In this document: piece by piece, positions 1-7,090 of the stretch | Layout of the letters: each line of letters begins with the position of its first letter | Position numbering within the stretch: position 1 is the first letter of the stretch | NCBI GenBank assembly: GCA_900554635.1 | Contig: USHY01000008.1 | Span: 1-38,457, forward strand | Source of the DNA: an uncultured Clostridium sp. | GTDB taxonomy: Bacteria; Bacillota; Clostridia; TANB77; CAG-508 | Direction of reading: 5' to 3' | Length of the DNA: 38,457 bases | Translations under genes and position numbers: made by a program | The notes under the pieces: generated by a model | Told to the model about the DNA's origin: nothing | Database searches by the model: none | Seen by the model: the letters and a program-made list of their open reading frames with translations, nothing else

Positions 1-847
1 CGAATGATTTACAAGTAATTGTGCTTGTTCCATCATATACATCAAACATTACTAAAGTTTTACCGTTTTTTAATTCTCTTGAATCAGTTCTTATTACTTT
101 TCCTTGCAAAGCAACTTTTCCGTAATCTGCTGTTAAGTCTTTTATTTTTACAATTTGTTCTTTGATATTGGCGCTTCTTCCAAGTATTAACGGTGTTTCT
201 TCCTCTGGCTCTTCTGGATCATTCTCAGCACTTTCTTCTGCTTTTTGCTCTTGTTTCAACTCTTGAGCTACTTTTTTGTTCTCCTCTGCAATAAAGTTTA
301 GATTGTTTACCATATTCTTACAAACATTTTCCTGCAACTCTTCTAAAAGATGGCGTTGTTCTTTTATTTCTTCTTCTGAAATATTTTCATTATATGTAAC
401 TCTATATTTTTTGCCATACACATTCATAAATAATTTTTCCAAAACACTATCTACAGAATACGCATGTAAAAATTCAGAACTCTTATTCTTTAAATTAATT
501 TCTGCACTATTCCCATCTAATGTAATTGTACTTCCTTTTAAAATTGCTTTAGTAATTGGAAATTTTGAAGCTATATATTTTATAATGTCGTTCCAGTCAT
601 CTTTAAGTGTGTGAATTAGTTCGATTTCTGGATATTTTACATCTATTATAATTGTCTGAATGTTAAATCTTGTTGATAAATAAGTTTCAAAATCAGCTAA
701 ATCTTGAACTTTTAGCTGATTTTTACTTAAAATTTCTACCTCTAACTTGTTGCTTTTTTTATATAAATTCATTTTTTGAATTTGTGCTTCTTGAATATTG
801 CTTTCTTTTTTGAAATCTTGAAATACATCTTTTACAACCTTTTGCAT
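1..847 (-). CDS. polC: PolC-type DNA polymerase III alpha subunit, N-terminal part (runs off left edge)
   Basis: This is the 5' portion of the replicative polymerase of low-GC Gram-positives; only the first 282 codons lie in the window. The N-terminal ~190 residues form a charged region of PolC N-terminal type, followed by an acidic linker (around residues 205-225, rich in Glu). An OB-fold then begins at about residue 237, with the segments IVKIKDLTADYGKVALQGKV and VMFDVYDGTSTITCKSF, as found before the exonuclease/PHP insertion in PolC. The ATG at 847 follows an AGAGGG Shine-Dalgarno with a slightly long spacing. Two CGG triplets here (63-65 and 120-122) are out of frame (AAC GGT, TAC GGA), so the frame is uninterrupted. 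The exonuclease and polymerase domains lie outside the window. Identification is by recognition of the OB region and layout; confidence is good. Confidence 0.85.
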   Translation of the reverse strand, partial: MQKVVKDVFQDFKKESNIQEAQIQKMNLYKKSNKLEVEILSKNQLKVQDLADFETYLSTRFNIQTIIIDVKYPEIELIHTLKDDWNDIIKYIASKFPITKAILKGSTITLDGNSAEINLKNKSSEFLHAYSVDSVLEKLFMNVYGKKYRVTYNENISEEEIKEQRHLLEELQENVCKNMVNNLNFIAEENKKVAQELKQEQKAEESAENDPEEPEEETPLILGRSANIKEQIVKIKDLTADYGKVALQGKVIRTDSRELKNGKTLVMFDVYDGTSTITCKSF

Positions 848-887
848 CGTTTTTATGTTCCCTCTTTTCTCTCATTTGCTTGGGAGT

Positions 888-893
888 ATTATA
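888..893 (-). promoter_or_regulatory. Probable -10 box for polC
   Basis: On the minus strand a perfect TATAAT preceded by TATGA (extended -10 like) lies about 40 nt upstream of the polC start. No good -35 is visible 17 nt upstream, so it may rely on the extended -10. The rest of 848-966 holds nothing else I recognise. Confidence 0.45.
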
Positions 894-966
894 TCATATT
901 TTTGTAAAAATGGAACAGGAAAAAGTAAATTTTTTGTTATTTTTTTGTGTCTTATTTGCATTGTTT

Positions 967-2189
967 TTATTTAAGTTGCCATCCATTTGTATCATCATAT
1001 CCAGCTGCTAGGTTTATGTGCTTATATGAAAGTCTTACTATAGGGCGAATTGCTCTAGCTCTAGTAGATGAACTTTTCGTTAAAACGTGTGATTGAAATA
1101 ATGTATCTAATCCGGATCTTACCTTTCCATTATCTACAAAATTCATTTGAAGTGCTATATATGCATAGTCTTGATTACAATAACTACCTCTAGTAGCTAA
1201 ATGAAAACTACCTCCCTGTGGAGTAAGTAAAACATTATACATAGTCTCTATCTCATTCTCTTTTCTTGTATCTGCATTCAAATATTTATCACTCATATCT
1301 TTTTGAGCCCAAAAACCCTGAAAAGCTTTAAAATTTTCAGTTTTCGTTATATATGCTTCTTCTTCAGTCTCATAGGGTATTAGCTTATCTTGTTTACTAG
1401 ATACCCCTCCTGTTTTTACATCTTCTAGATATCTTTTAGGAACATAGTCTCCTTTATATGCTATAGAATCTCCATATTTCACTCCTCCATCTATATAATC
1501 GTGATAATCCCACACGCTTAAATCCATTTTACTTTCTATATCTTCTATATTCTCGCTTCTGGCTACTGCTCCATAATTCGAATTACTATATAGTTTTTTA
1601 CAGATATCATTCAATAAATATACACAGTTATTATATCCCCTTGCACCTTTAAATGTTATTGTAGCTTTAGTTGGCGATTCGCAAATTAACTCTACTGTTC
1701 TTGTTTTATTATCTACTGTTAATACTCTCCATTTTAAGTTATTTTCTTGTGAAATGCTTTGTTCCTCATCTGCTCCTGAGTATTTTGTTTCAACTATGTA
1801 GCTTTCAATTACTTCTGCTGGTTGATATGCAACATAGTCTCCTATTTTTACATAGTCTGATAGAACTAAAGTTGCATCATCTAATTCTTTCATTAAATCA
1901 TCAACTTGACTCTGTTGCTGCTCAACTTTATGGTTTGTTTCCCCAACTGCTTTTTGGGCTGTATTAAATATTTTGCTGTCTATAGCAACTTTTGTGCCGA
2001 CTCCTAGCAAAATTAGCATTATTATTATTGTTATTATGAGTATAATTATGGTAATTCCACGATTTGTGGTGAGAATTTTTGGGGTTAGATTTTGACTGCA
2101 TTTTTCCCCTTGATTTAAAATATTTTTTCCGTTTTCTAAATTATGGCTCTCTCTACTCTTGCAACGGTTTTGGCGATTTGTTCTTTCAT
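967..2189 (-). CDS. Prepilin-like exported protein with 5' reading-frame break
   Basis: The intact part (from 2019 down, longer if read without a start codon) carries a type IV prepilin N-terminus: TTNRGIT followed by a hydrophobic helix (IIILIITIIIMLILLGV), i.e. a G|I prepilin peptidase site. A secreted head of about 330 residues follows, whose C-terminal part (LATRGSYCNQDYAYIAL ... RAIRPIVRLS) resembles C-terminal domains common on clostridial prepilin-like proteins. The ideal Shine-Dalgarno AGGAGG (2198-2203) serves an ATG at 2189 in a different frame, MKEQIAKTVARVERAII-stop. Frames join if one dinucleotide of the (CT)4 tract at 2147-2154 is removed (ARVESHNLENGKNIL...) or with a -1 slip there. 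There is no usable start codon in the pilin frame upstream of the hydrophobic segment. So this is a slipped, phase-variable or decayed gene. Its own promoter is at 2246-2274. Function unknown. Confidence 0.6.
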
Positions 2190-2245
2190 GTTTTTTTCCT
2201 CCTATTTAAGCAAGCTTTACTTAACTTACCTGTTTGTTTGGTTTT

Positions 2246-2274
2246 ATTTTATGATATATTTTGGGGTTTGTCAA
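2246..2274 (-). promoter_or_regulatory. Sigma-A promoter of the prepilin-like gene
   Basis: Minus-strand TTGACA (2269-2274) and TAAAAT (2246-2251) are separated by exactly 17 nt. The start site would lie near 2239, giving a ~50-nt leader before the AGGAGG at 2198-2203. It is back-to-back with the promoter of the small RNA at 2316-2344. Confidence 0.75.
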
Positions 2275-2315
2275 TAGGTTGTGAATCGAAAATGATAAAT
2301 TTTATTTTAATTTTA

Positions 2316-2344
2316 TTGACATTCTGTAAAAAATATGCTATTAT
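2316..2344 (+). promoter_or_regulatory. Sigma-A promoter of a small RNA
   Basis: Perfect TTGACA (2316-2321), 17-nt spacer, TATTAT (2339-2344). Transcription should start near 2351. There is no coding sequence downstream on this strand; a strong terminator follows within 80 nt, so the product is a short RNA. Confidence 0.8.
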
Positions 2345-2371
2345 ATTTTTAGCGAAAGCAAATGTTCTTTG

Positions 2372-2391
2372 CTCGGAATAAGTTATTAGTT
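2372..2391 (+). repeat. Direct repeat copy 1 (inside the small RNA)
   Basis: CTCGGAA-TAA-GTTATTAGTT matches the copy at 2573-2592 at 16 of 20 positions. It supplies the antisense pairing segment of the small RNA. Confidence 0.75.
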
Positions 2392-2427
2392 GAATATGTG
2401 TATCACAGCTACACATATTCTTTTTTT
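2392..2427 (+). terminator. Intrinsic terminator of the small RNA
   Basis: Perfect 11-bp stem GAATATGTGTA (2392-2402) / TACACATATTC (2410-2420), 7-nt loop, then T7 (2421-2427). Confidence 0.85.
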
Positions 2428-2430
2428 CAT

Positions 2431-2463
2431 AAAAAAGTAGAGTAGTCACAGCAACTACCCTAC
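2431..2463 (-). terminator. Intrinsic terminator of the 38-codon gene
   Basis: On the minus strand a 10-bp stem (2454-2463 with 2437-2446, one G-U pair) with a 7-nt loop is followed by six T's (2436-2431). It abuts the small-RNA terminator, so the two convergent transcripts end within a few bases of each other. Confidence 0.8.
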
Positions 2464-2470
2464 TCTTGAA

Positions 2471-2587
2471 TTATGTATTTCTATCATAATTCTTGCTTTG
2501 TTCTTTTTGCTCTTTTGCTTTCATAGTTTCTTCTTTTTCTTTCAAAAGCATTTCTACTAATCGCAAAATTAACTCGGAACTTGTCAT
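2471..2587 (-). CDS. 38-residue micropeptide under antisense control (toxin candidate)
   Basis: The peptide begins MTSSELILRLVEMLLKEKEE and ends in a Lys/Glu/Gln-rich tail (KNYDRNT). The first ~17 residues form a likely amphipathic helix; there is no clear membrane span, unlike classic Fst or TxpA toxins. The gene has its own sigma-A promoter (2631-2659), a Shine-Dalgarno GGGGGTG eight or so bases before the ATG, and its own terminator. Its 5' leader can fold (CCTTTC with GAAAGG) near the Shine-Dalgarno. The start codon lies inside the 20-nt segment complementary to the small RNA at 2351-2427. This independent small transcription unit with a dedicated antisense RNA suggests a type I toxin or a regulated small protein. 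No homologue is recognised, so function is open. Confidence 0.6.
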   Translation of the reverse strand: MTSSELILRLVEMLLKEKEETMKAKEQKEQSKNYDRNT

Positions 2588-2592
2588 TAGTT
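2573..2592 (+). repeat. Direct repeat copy 2 (over the micropeptide start codon)
   Basis: CTCGGAA-CTT-GTCATTAGTT; the CAT at 2585-2587 is the start codon of the 38-codon gene on the minus strand. It is paired with the repeat at 2372-2391, 201 bp away. Confidence 0.75.
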
Positions 2593-2630
2593 ACACCCCC
2601 TTTCCCCTTTTCAAGTGAAAGGTTGGTATT

Positions 2631-2659
2631 ATTTTATATTATTATTTACAAAAAGTCAA
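2631..2659 (-). promoter_or_regulatory. Sigma-A promoter of the 38-codon gene
   Basis: Minus-strand TTGACT (2654-2659), 17-nt spacer, TAAAAT (2631-2636). It lies immediately after the stop codon of the HAD gene, so the micropeptide is a separate transcription unit. Confidence 0.75.
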
Positions 2660-2663
2660 CATT

Positions 2664-3311
2664 TCACTTTAGTAAAACTTTTCTTAATTCGTCCATATTT
2701 TCTGCAATGTAGTCTGCTCCTGCTGTTTCTAGTTCTTGTTTTGTTCCAAATCCATAAGTTACACCTATTGATTTTAGTTTATTAGACTTAGCTCCGAGAA
2801 TGTCATAGTTTCTATCTCCTACCATAATACATTCTTCTAATTTAAAATTATTTATATTGTCTAATGCAAATTTTATTACATCTTTTTTTGCATTTCTTGT
2901 TCCATCTAAAGTGGCTCCTGATACAAAGTAAAAGTATTGTTTTAGATTGTATTTTTCAAGTATTTTATTCGCATAAGGTTCTGGTTTTGATGTGGCTAGA
3001 AGAACATTTTTTCCGTTTTGTTTTAAGTCTCTAATTAATTCATCAATTTCTTTATATAGCTTAGTTTCCCAGACTCCCGTTTTTTCATAAAATTCTCTGT
3101 ACTTTTCTATTGCATACTTGGCTTGCTCTTTTGTAAGATTATAGTAGTTTACAAATGTATCTTCTAATGGTGGTCCTATAAATTTTTCTAGGCTTGTTCT
3201 GTCTTGAACTTCTATACAAAAGTGTTTTAATGTATATACAAACCCATTAATTATTCCCTCTCTTGAATCAATTATTGTTCCATCTAAATCAAATAGTATA
3301 TTTTTAAACAT
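2664..3311 (-). CDS. HAD-superfamily phosphatase (phosphoglycolate phosphatase / 5'-nucleotidase type)
   Basis: The 215-residue protein has all HAD motifs: motif I DLDGT with the nucleophile Asp at about residue 8, a helical C1 cap (residues ~15-85), motif II Thr/Ser in LLATSKP, a motif III Lys (around NAKKD), and motif IV VGDRNYD. Length and cap match the Gph/PpaX/YjjG-like group that hydrolyses small phosphomonoesters such as phosphoglycolate, pyrophosphate or nucleotides; the substrate cannot be told from sequence. The ATG at 3311 is preceded by AGAGGT. It stands alone on the minus strand, divergent from xpt, so a link to purine salvage is possible but not shown. Confidence 0.8.
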   Translation of the reverse strand: MFKNILFDLDGTIIDSREGIINGFVYTLKHFCIEVQDRTSLEKFIGPPLEDTFVNYYNLTKEQAKYAIEKYREFYEKTGVWETKLYKEIDELIRDLKQNGKNVLLATSKPEPYANKILEKYNLKQYFYFVSGATLDGTRNAKKDVIKFALDNINNFKLEECIMVGDRNYDILGAKSNKLKSIGVTYGFGTKQELETAGADYIAENMDELRKVLLK

Positions 3312-3409
3312 GTTTACCTCTTTTCTTCTAGATTATTATAGCATAAAATTCTAGTTGCGTGTATCTTTTGTAAAAATTATTTTCGTTTTCGAATTCAGAA
3401 AAAATTATA

Positions 3410-3438
3410 TTGACTTTTCACATTTTATGTACTATTAT
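3410..3438 (+). promoter_or_regulatory. Sigma-A promoter of xpt
   Basis: TTGACT (3410-3415), 17-nt spacer, TATTAT (3433-3438). The predicted start (~3445) falls at or next to the Shine-Dalgarno AGGAGTG (3445-3451), so the leader is only about a dozen bases and has no room for a purine riboswitch. Confidence 0.75.
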
Positions 3439-3458
3439 TTTTCTAGGAGTGATTTTTT

Positions 3459-4031
3459 ATGGATTTGTTGAAAGAGAGAATTTTGGCTGATGGTAGGATT
3501 TTGAATGATGATATTTTGAAGGTAGATGGTTTTATTAATCATCAGGTTGATTGTGAGTTAATGCGAAAAATGGGGGAGGATTTTGCAGAGCATTTTATGG
3601 ATTTTGGAATTACTAAGGTTGTTACTATTGAAAGTTCTGGTATTGCTCCTGCTTTTTCTGTTGCAAGTATTTTAAAGGTTCCTTTGGTTATTTTCAAAAA
3701 GCAGACTTCTAAAATTTTGGATGAAGATTTACTTCAAACTGAAGTGTTTTCTTTTACTAAGGGAAAGCCTTATCAGCTTACCGCTTCTCGTAAATTTCTT
3801 GGTAATAGTGATAATATTTTATTTATTGATGATTTTCTGGCTAATGGAGAAGCTGGGCTTGGTGCTAGTAGAATAATAAGAATGGCTGGTGCTAATTTGT
3901 GTGGTATTGGTATTGTTATTGAGAAGTCTTTCCAGCCCGGTAGAGCTAAGCTTGAAGGTTTAGGGGTTCCTGTTTATTCTCTTGCTAGAATTAAAACTTT
4001 TAATAATGGTAAACTTGAATTTTTAGATTAA
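3459..4031 (+). CDS. xpt: Xanthine phosphoribosyltransferase
   Basis: Transfers the phosphoribosyl group of PRPP to xanthine to make XMP in purine salvage (cytosolic). The 190 residues match the family length. The N-terminus MDLLKERILADGRI is typical of Xpt, and the PRPP-binding loop is ILFIDDFLANGEA at about residues 125-137. The conserved stretch TIESSGIAPAF at ~57-67 and the C-terminal IEKSFQPGR are also Xpt-like. It is one of few plus-strand genes in this part of the window and is monocistronic: own promoter just upstream and a bidirectional hairpin directly after. The usual guanine riboswitch of clostridial xpt is absent. Confidence 0.93.
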   Translation: MDLLKERILADGRILNDDILKVDGFINHQVDCELMRKMGEDFAEHFMDFGITKVVTIESSGIAPAFSVASILKVPLVIFKKQTSKILDEDLLQTEVFSFTKGKPYQLTASRKFLGNSDNILFIDDFLANGEAGLGASRIIRMAGANLCGIGIVIEKSFQPGRAKLEGLGVPVYSLARIKTFNNGKLEFLD

Positions 4032-4039
4032 ATTAAAAT

Positions 4040-4065
4040 ATAGAGGCAATTTTGTTTGCCTCTAT
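4040..4065. terminator. Bidirectional hairpin between xpt and the ABC operon
   Basis: Ten-bp stem ATAGAGGCAA (4040-4049) / TTGCCTCTAT (4056-4065). T-rich stretches flank both sides (GTTTATTTTA on plus, ATTTTAATTT on minus), so it can end both convergent units. Confidence 0.7.
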
Positions 4066-4067
4066 GT

Positions 4068-5084
4068 TTATTTTATTGCTTCTTCTGCATATTTGTTGTT
4101 TACAACTTTTTCGTAGTCTGCTCTTTTTTCTAATTCGCCTGCTTCTTCTATTACATCTTGTAATTTATTGAAAGCTTCCTCTGTCATAACTGGTGTTTTG
4201 TTCCAAGCATCTATGTCTTTGTATCTTTGGATTGAGCTTTCTAGCATTTGTACATCTGTACTTGGGAAGAAATCTTTTATTAATTCTGCAATTTCTTTTG
4301 CTGTATGTCCTTCTGTCCATTTTTGACCTTTATATATTGCTGTTGTGAAATCTTGAATTGTCTTTTCATTTTTTGCTATATAGCTTTTCTTTGCAAAATA
4401 TGCTGTGTATGGAATTTCCCCCGCTTCTGCTCCAACTGATGCTACAATATATCCAGCTCCTTGTGCTTCTGTCATTGAAGCTGTAGGCTCAAATAGTGTT
4501 ACATATTCCGCATTTCCTCCCGCAAATGCTCCGGCCATTAGGTCAAAGCTTATGCTATCATCTAAAATCAAATCATTTTTTGTGTCTAGGCCTTTTTGTT
4601 TTAATACATATTCAAATGTCATGTATGGAACTCCGCCTTTTCTTCCTGGAATTACTGTTGTTCCTTTCAAGTCGTTCCAATCAAATTTTTCTGGTTTATT
4701 TCGTGCCACTAAAAATGAGCCATCTCTTTTTGTAAGTTGCGCAAATACCTGTGGATAGTCTTCTTTTCCTTCATTATATACATAAATTGAAGCTTCAGGT
4801 CCTGCAAATCCTATATCACTTTGGCCTGCCAAAACTGCTGTCATTACCTTATCTGCTCCTTGCCCTGTTGTAAGCTCAACTTTGATGCCTTTTTCTTCAA
4901 AATATCCAAGTGCTATCGCCACATATTGTGGTGAATAGAATACTGACCTTGTAACTTCATTCACTCTTACTGTTGTTAATCCTTTTGCCTCTTGATTATT
5001 GTTTCTTTTAGCAGATATAATAACTGATGTTATTACTCCTACTATTGCAGCTACAATAATTGCTGCTATTATCCATTTTCTCAA
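4068..5084 (-). CDS. ABC transporter substrate-binding protein, NMT1/SsuA/ThiY-like
   Basis: Periplasmic-binding-type protein of the NMT1/THI5-like group that captures nitrogen- or sulfur-containing organic compounds (thiamine precursors, sulfonates, nitrate-type ligands) for the permease and ATPase encoded just upstream. Residues 1-27 are a membrane span; no lipobox cysteine is present, so the protein appears anchored by this helix and not lipidated. The family pattern YVAIALGYFEEKGI, then DKVMTAVLAGQSDIGF and GPEASIYVYN, is clear. The start is a TTG at 5084 with a strong GGAGG seven bases upstream. It is the last gene of the operon, ending at the bidirectional hairpin. The ligand is unknown; no TPP or other riboswitch was seen upstream of the operon. 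Confidence 0.85.
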   Translation of the reverse strand: MRKWIIAAIIVAAIVGVITSVIISAKRNNNQEAKGLTTVRVNEVTRSVFYSPQYVAIALGYFEEKGIKVELTTGQGADKVMTAVLAGQSDIGFAGPEASIYVYNEGKEDYPQVFAQLTKRDGSFLVARNKPEKFDWNDLKGTTVIPGRKGGVPYMTFEYVLKQKGLDTKNDLILDDSISFDLMAGAFAGGNAEYVTLFEPTASMTEAQGAGYIVASVGAEAGEIPYTAYFAKKSYIAKNEKTIQDFTTAIYKGQKWTEGHTAKEIAELIKDFFPSTDVQMLESSIQRYKDIDAWNKTPVMTEEAFNKLQDVIEEAGELEKRADYEKVVNNKYAEEAIK

Positions 5085-5099
5085 TGTTCTTCCTCCTAG

Positions 5100-5911
5100 T
5101 TATATAAATTTGTGTGATTTTGATAGTAGTTTTTCAAATAAAACTACTGAACCATAAAGTATGGTTGCAACAAAAGCCAAGATTATTACACCTGTCATTA
5201 CTAAATCTAGCTTAAACACTTGACCTCCATAAACTATTAAGTATCCGAAGACCTGCCTTTGATACTAGAAATTCTCCTGTTATTACTCCTACTAATGTTA
5301 GACCAATATTTATTTTTAGAGAATTTATAAATGTTCCAATATTGGCTGGTATAATTATTTTGGTTAGTAGCTGAAACTTACTACAGTTAAAGGTTTGTGC
5401 CATTTTGATTTTTTCTTTGTCTGTATCTAAAAAGCCATTTAGTATTTCCATAATTGTAACAATTAAGGAAATTGCAAGCCCCATAGTTATAATAGCACCT
5501 TTTCCTGCTCCAACCCAAATTATTATAATCGGTCCTAAAGCGACTTTTGGTAAACTATTTAGTACAACTAAAAATGGTTCTGCGACTTTACTAAAAAAGT
5601 CGGACCACCATAAAAGTATTGCCATAATAGTTCCAATTAGTACTCCTAATGAAAAGCCGTATCAAAGTTTCTTCACATGTTACCCATAGATGTGTTAATA
5701 GTTTGTTTTCAGATAAGTTCATGAGTGTTTTTAAAATTTTGCTTGGTTGACTTGTTATAAAGCTATCAATTAATCCTCTGTTTGCGCATATTTCCCATAT
5801 TGTAATAAAAGCAATTACAATTCCTATTTGTGTTGCAAGTATTAAAAACTTTTTTAATTTGATTTGTTTTAAGTATTTTTGTCTATCTTTTGAAATATTT
5901 TTTTCATGCAT
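5100..5911 (-). CDS. ABC transporter permease (SsuC/TauC/ThiX-like) containing two CGG +1 frameshift sites
   Basis: Membrane permease of the importer, about 269 residues when two single nucleotides are skipped. In unmodified frames it is split into three parts. Part one (from ATG 5911) runs to ETLI, where CGG (5657-5659) is met; skipping one base gives ETLI-G-FSLGVLIGTIMAILLWW. Part two contains the permease EAA-like region (LVVLNSLPKVALGPIIIIWVG) and runs to SKAGL, where CGG (5245-5247) is met; skipping one base gives GL-G-YLIVYGGQVFKLDLVMTG and a normal hydrophobic C-terminus ending at TAA 5100-5102. Total length is 3n+2, as two +1 shifts require. It overlaps the ATPase gene by 8 nt. It could be read as a double-frameshift pseudogene, but the identical signal in five other genes argues for recoding. 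Confidence 0.8.
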
Positions 5912-6671
5912 TTACATCTAACTCCTTCCAAATGCTGTCAAAGTATTTACTGAATTTAGGACTTTCTCTTACGTTTAATGGATTTCTGTTTTCCATTTCA
6001 AAATCAATAGTATGAATTTTATTTACTGTTGCTGGTCTTCCTGTTAATACCACGATTCGGTCTGACATACTTATTGCTTCTGAAATATCATGTGTTACCA
6101 TTAGTGTTGTAACATTTTCATTTTTAATTATTCCATATATATCTTTTGTAACCATTAATCTTGTTTGATAATCAATTGCGGAAAATGCTTCATCTAAAAG
6201 CAGAATTTTCGGTTTAATTGCCAAAGTTCTAATTAAAGCAACTCTTTGACGCATTCCTCCTGATAATTGTGATGGATATTTGTCTTTAAATTCATATAGA
6301 TGGTATTTTTTTAAAAGTTCCTCTACATATTTTTTGTTTTCTGGTGTGCACATTTTTCTTATTTCTAATCCAAATAGCACATTTTTATATATGCTTCTCC
6401 ATTCTAGTAAACTATCCTTTTGTAGCATATATCCAATGCTTGATGATAACCCAGAACTTTCTATTCCATCTATGTAGATTCTTCCTGAAGTTTTTTCTTC
6501 TAATCCTGCAATTATTGATAAAAGTGTTGATTTTCCACATCCACTAGGTCCTATAATGCTTACAAATTCGCCATTATTCACAGTAAAATTTATGTTTTTT
6601 ATAGCCTCTATTTCACCATTTTTGGCTTGATATATTTTTGAAATATTTTCAATCTTTAGTAACTCTCTCAC
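5904..6671 (-). CDS. ABC transporter ATP-binding protein (SsuB/TauB-like)
   Basis: Cytosolic ATPase subunit driving the importer encoded downstream. All nucleotide-binding motifs are present in order: Walker A GPSGCGKST (~residues 42-50), Q-loop in YMLQKDSLLEW, signature LSGGMRQR, Walker B ILLLDEAF and the switch His in MVTHD. The 255 residues fit the family. Translation starts at GTG 6671 with AGGGGGAA upstream; the C-terminus overlaps the permease start by 8 nt, indicating translational coupling. A TATAAT lies ~45 nt upstream on the minus strand with a weak -35, so this is the first gene of the three-gene operon (ATPase, permease, binding protein). Confidence 0.88.
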   Translation of the reverse strand: MRELLKIENISKIYQAKNGEIEAIKNINFTVNNGEFVSIIGPSGCGKSTLLSIIAGLEEKTSGRIYIDGIESSGLSSSIGYMLQKDSLLEWRSIYKNVLFGLEIRKMCTPENKKYVEELLKKYHLYEFKDKYPSQLSGGMRQRVALIRTLAIKPKILLLDEAFSAIDYQTRLMVTKDIYGIIKNENVTTLMVTHDISEAISMSDRIVVLTGRPATVNKIHTIDFEMENRNPLNVRESPKFSKYFDSIWKELDVNA

Positions 6672-6733
6672 TTTAAAAATTCCCCCTACAAACTTATCTA
6701 GTTATATTATATTCTTGAGGGGAAATAAGGGTG

Positions 6734-6765
6734 AAAAAAAACGATACTTCGAAAAGTATCGTTTT
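6734..6765 (-). terminator. Terminator of the rpsF-ssb-rpsR operon
   Basis: Twelve-bp stem (AAAACGATACTT on minus paired across a 4-nt loop) followed by a run of T's, directly after the rpsR stop. Confidence 0.85.
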
Positions 6766-6769
6766 ATAA

Positions 6770-7066
6770 TTAACCTTGTGTGTAAGGTAATATAGCAATA
6801 TGTCTTGCTCTTTTTACTGCTGTTGTAATTTCTCTTTGATGTTTTGCACAAGCTCCTGTTGCTCTTCTTGGTAATATTTTACCTTTTTCGTTTACGAATT
6901 TTTTCATTTGGTCATAGTTTTTGTAATCTAAAACTAAATCTTCATTAGCACACATTGCGCAAACTTTTTTTCTTGTTTTTCTAAATTTTGGATTGAAATC
7001 TTCTTCATCTTTTCCATTAAATCTTTTTTTCTTATTATTTTTGTTGTTTCCTCTTTTATCTGCCAT
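6770..7066 (-). CDS. rpsR: 30S ribosomal protein S18
   Basis: S18 binds 16S rRNA in the 30S platform next to S6. The protein has 98 residues with a Lys/Arg-rich N-terminal extension, then the core with VCAMCANEDLVLDYKN, KGKILPRRATG and a C-terminal ARHIAILPYTQG, all diagnostic. The Cys pattern CxxC plus the later CAKH suggests the zinc-binding form. It is the third gene of rpsF-ssb-rpsR, a conserved order in bacteria, and the operon ends at the hairpin just downstream. Confidence 0.95.
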   Translation of the reverse strand: MADKRGNNKNNKKKRFNGKDEEDFNPKFRKTRKKVCAMCANEDLVLDYKNYDQMKKFVNEKGKILPRRATGACAKHQREITTAVKRARHIAILPYTQG

Positions 7067-7090
7067 TGATTATTTCCCCCTTTCTACTGT

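Larger units (their letters stand above)
2351..2427 (+). ncRNA. Candidate antisense small RNA (~75 nt) facing the 38-codon gene
   Basis: Seen in sequence: a consensus promoter, then a 5' stem-loop (AGCAAA 2357-2362 with TTTGCT 2368-2373, loop TGTTC), a linker, and an 11-bp terminator hairpin with seven T's. The linker at 2372-2391 reads CTCGGAATAAGTTATTAGTT. It can pair with the mRNA of the convergent 38-codon gene across its start codon: seven pairs (CUCGGAA with UUCCGAG), a three-position mismatch zone, then ten pairs including one G-U (GUUAUUAGUU with AACUAAUGAC). The two transcripts converge and terminate next to each other, as in the Fst/par type I toxin-antitoxin layout. Inferred function: translational repression of the micropeptide. 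No Rfam family is recognised. Confidence 0.7.

Noticed and set aside
2249..2449. A 66-codon minus-strand reading frame across the small RNA
   Set aside because: It lies over two terminators and promoter elements, has no Shine-Dalgarno and no recognisable sequence; the RNA features explain the region better.
3439..3458. Purine riboswitch upstream of xpt
   Set aside because: The promoter lies so close to the Shine-Dalgarno that the leader is only about a dozen bases.
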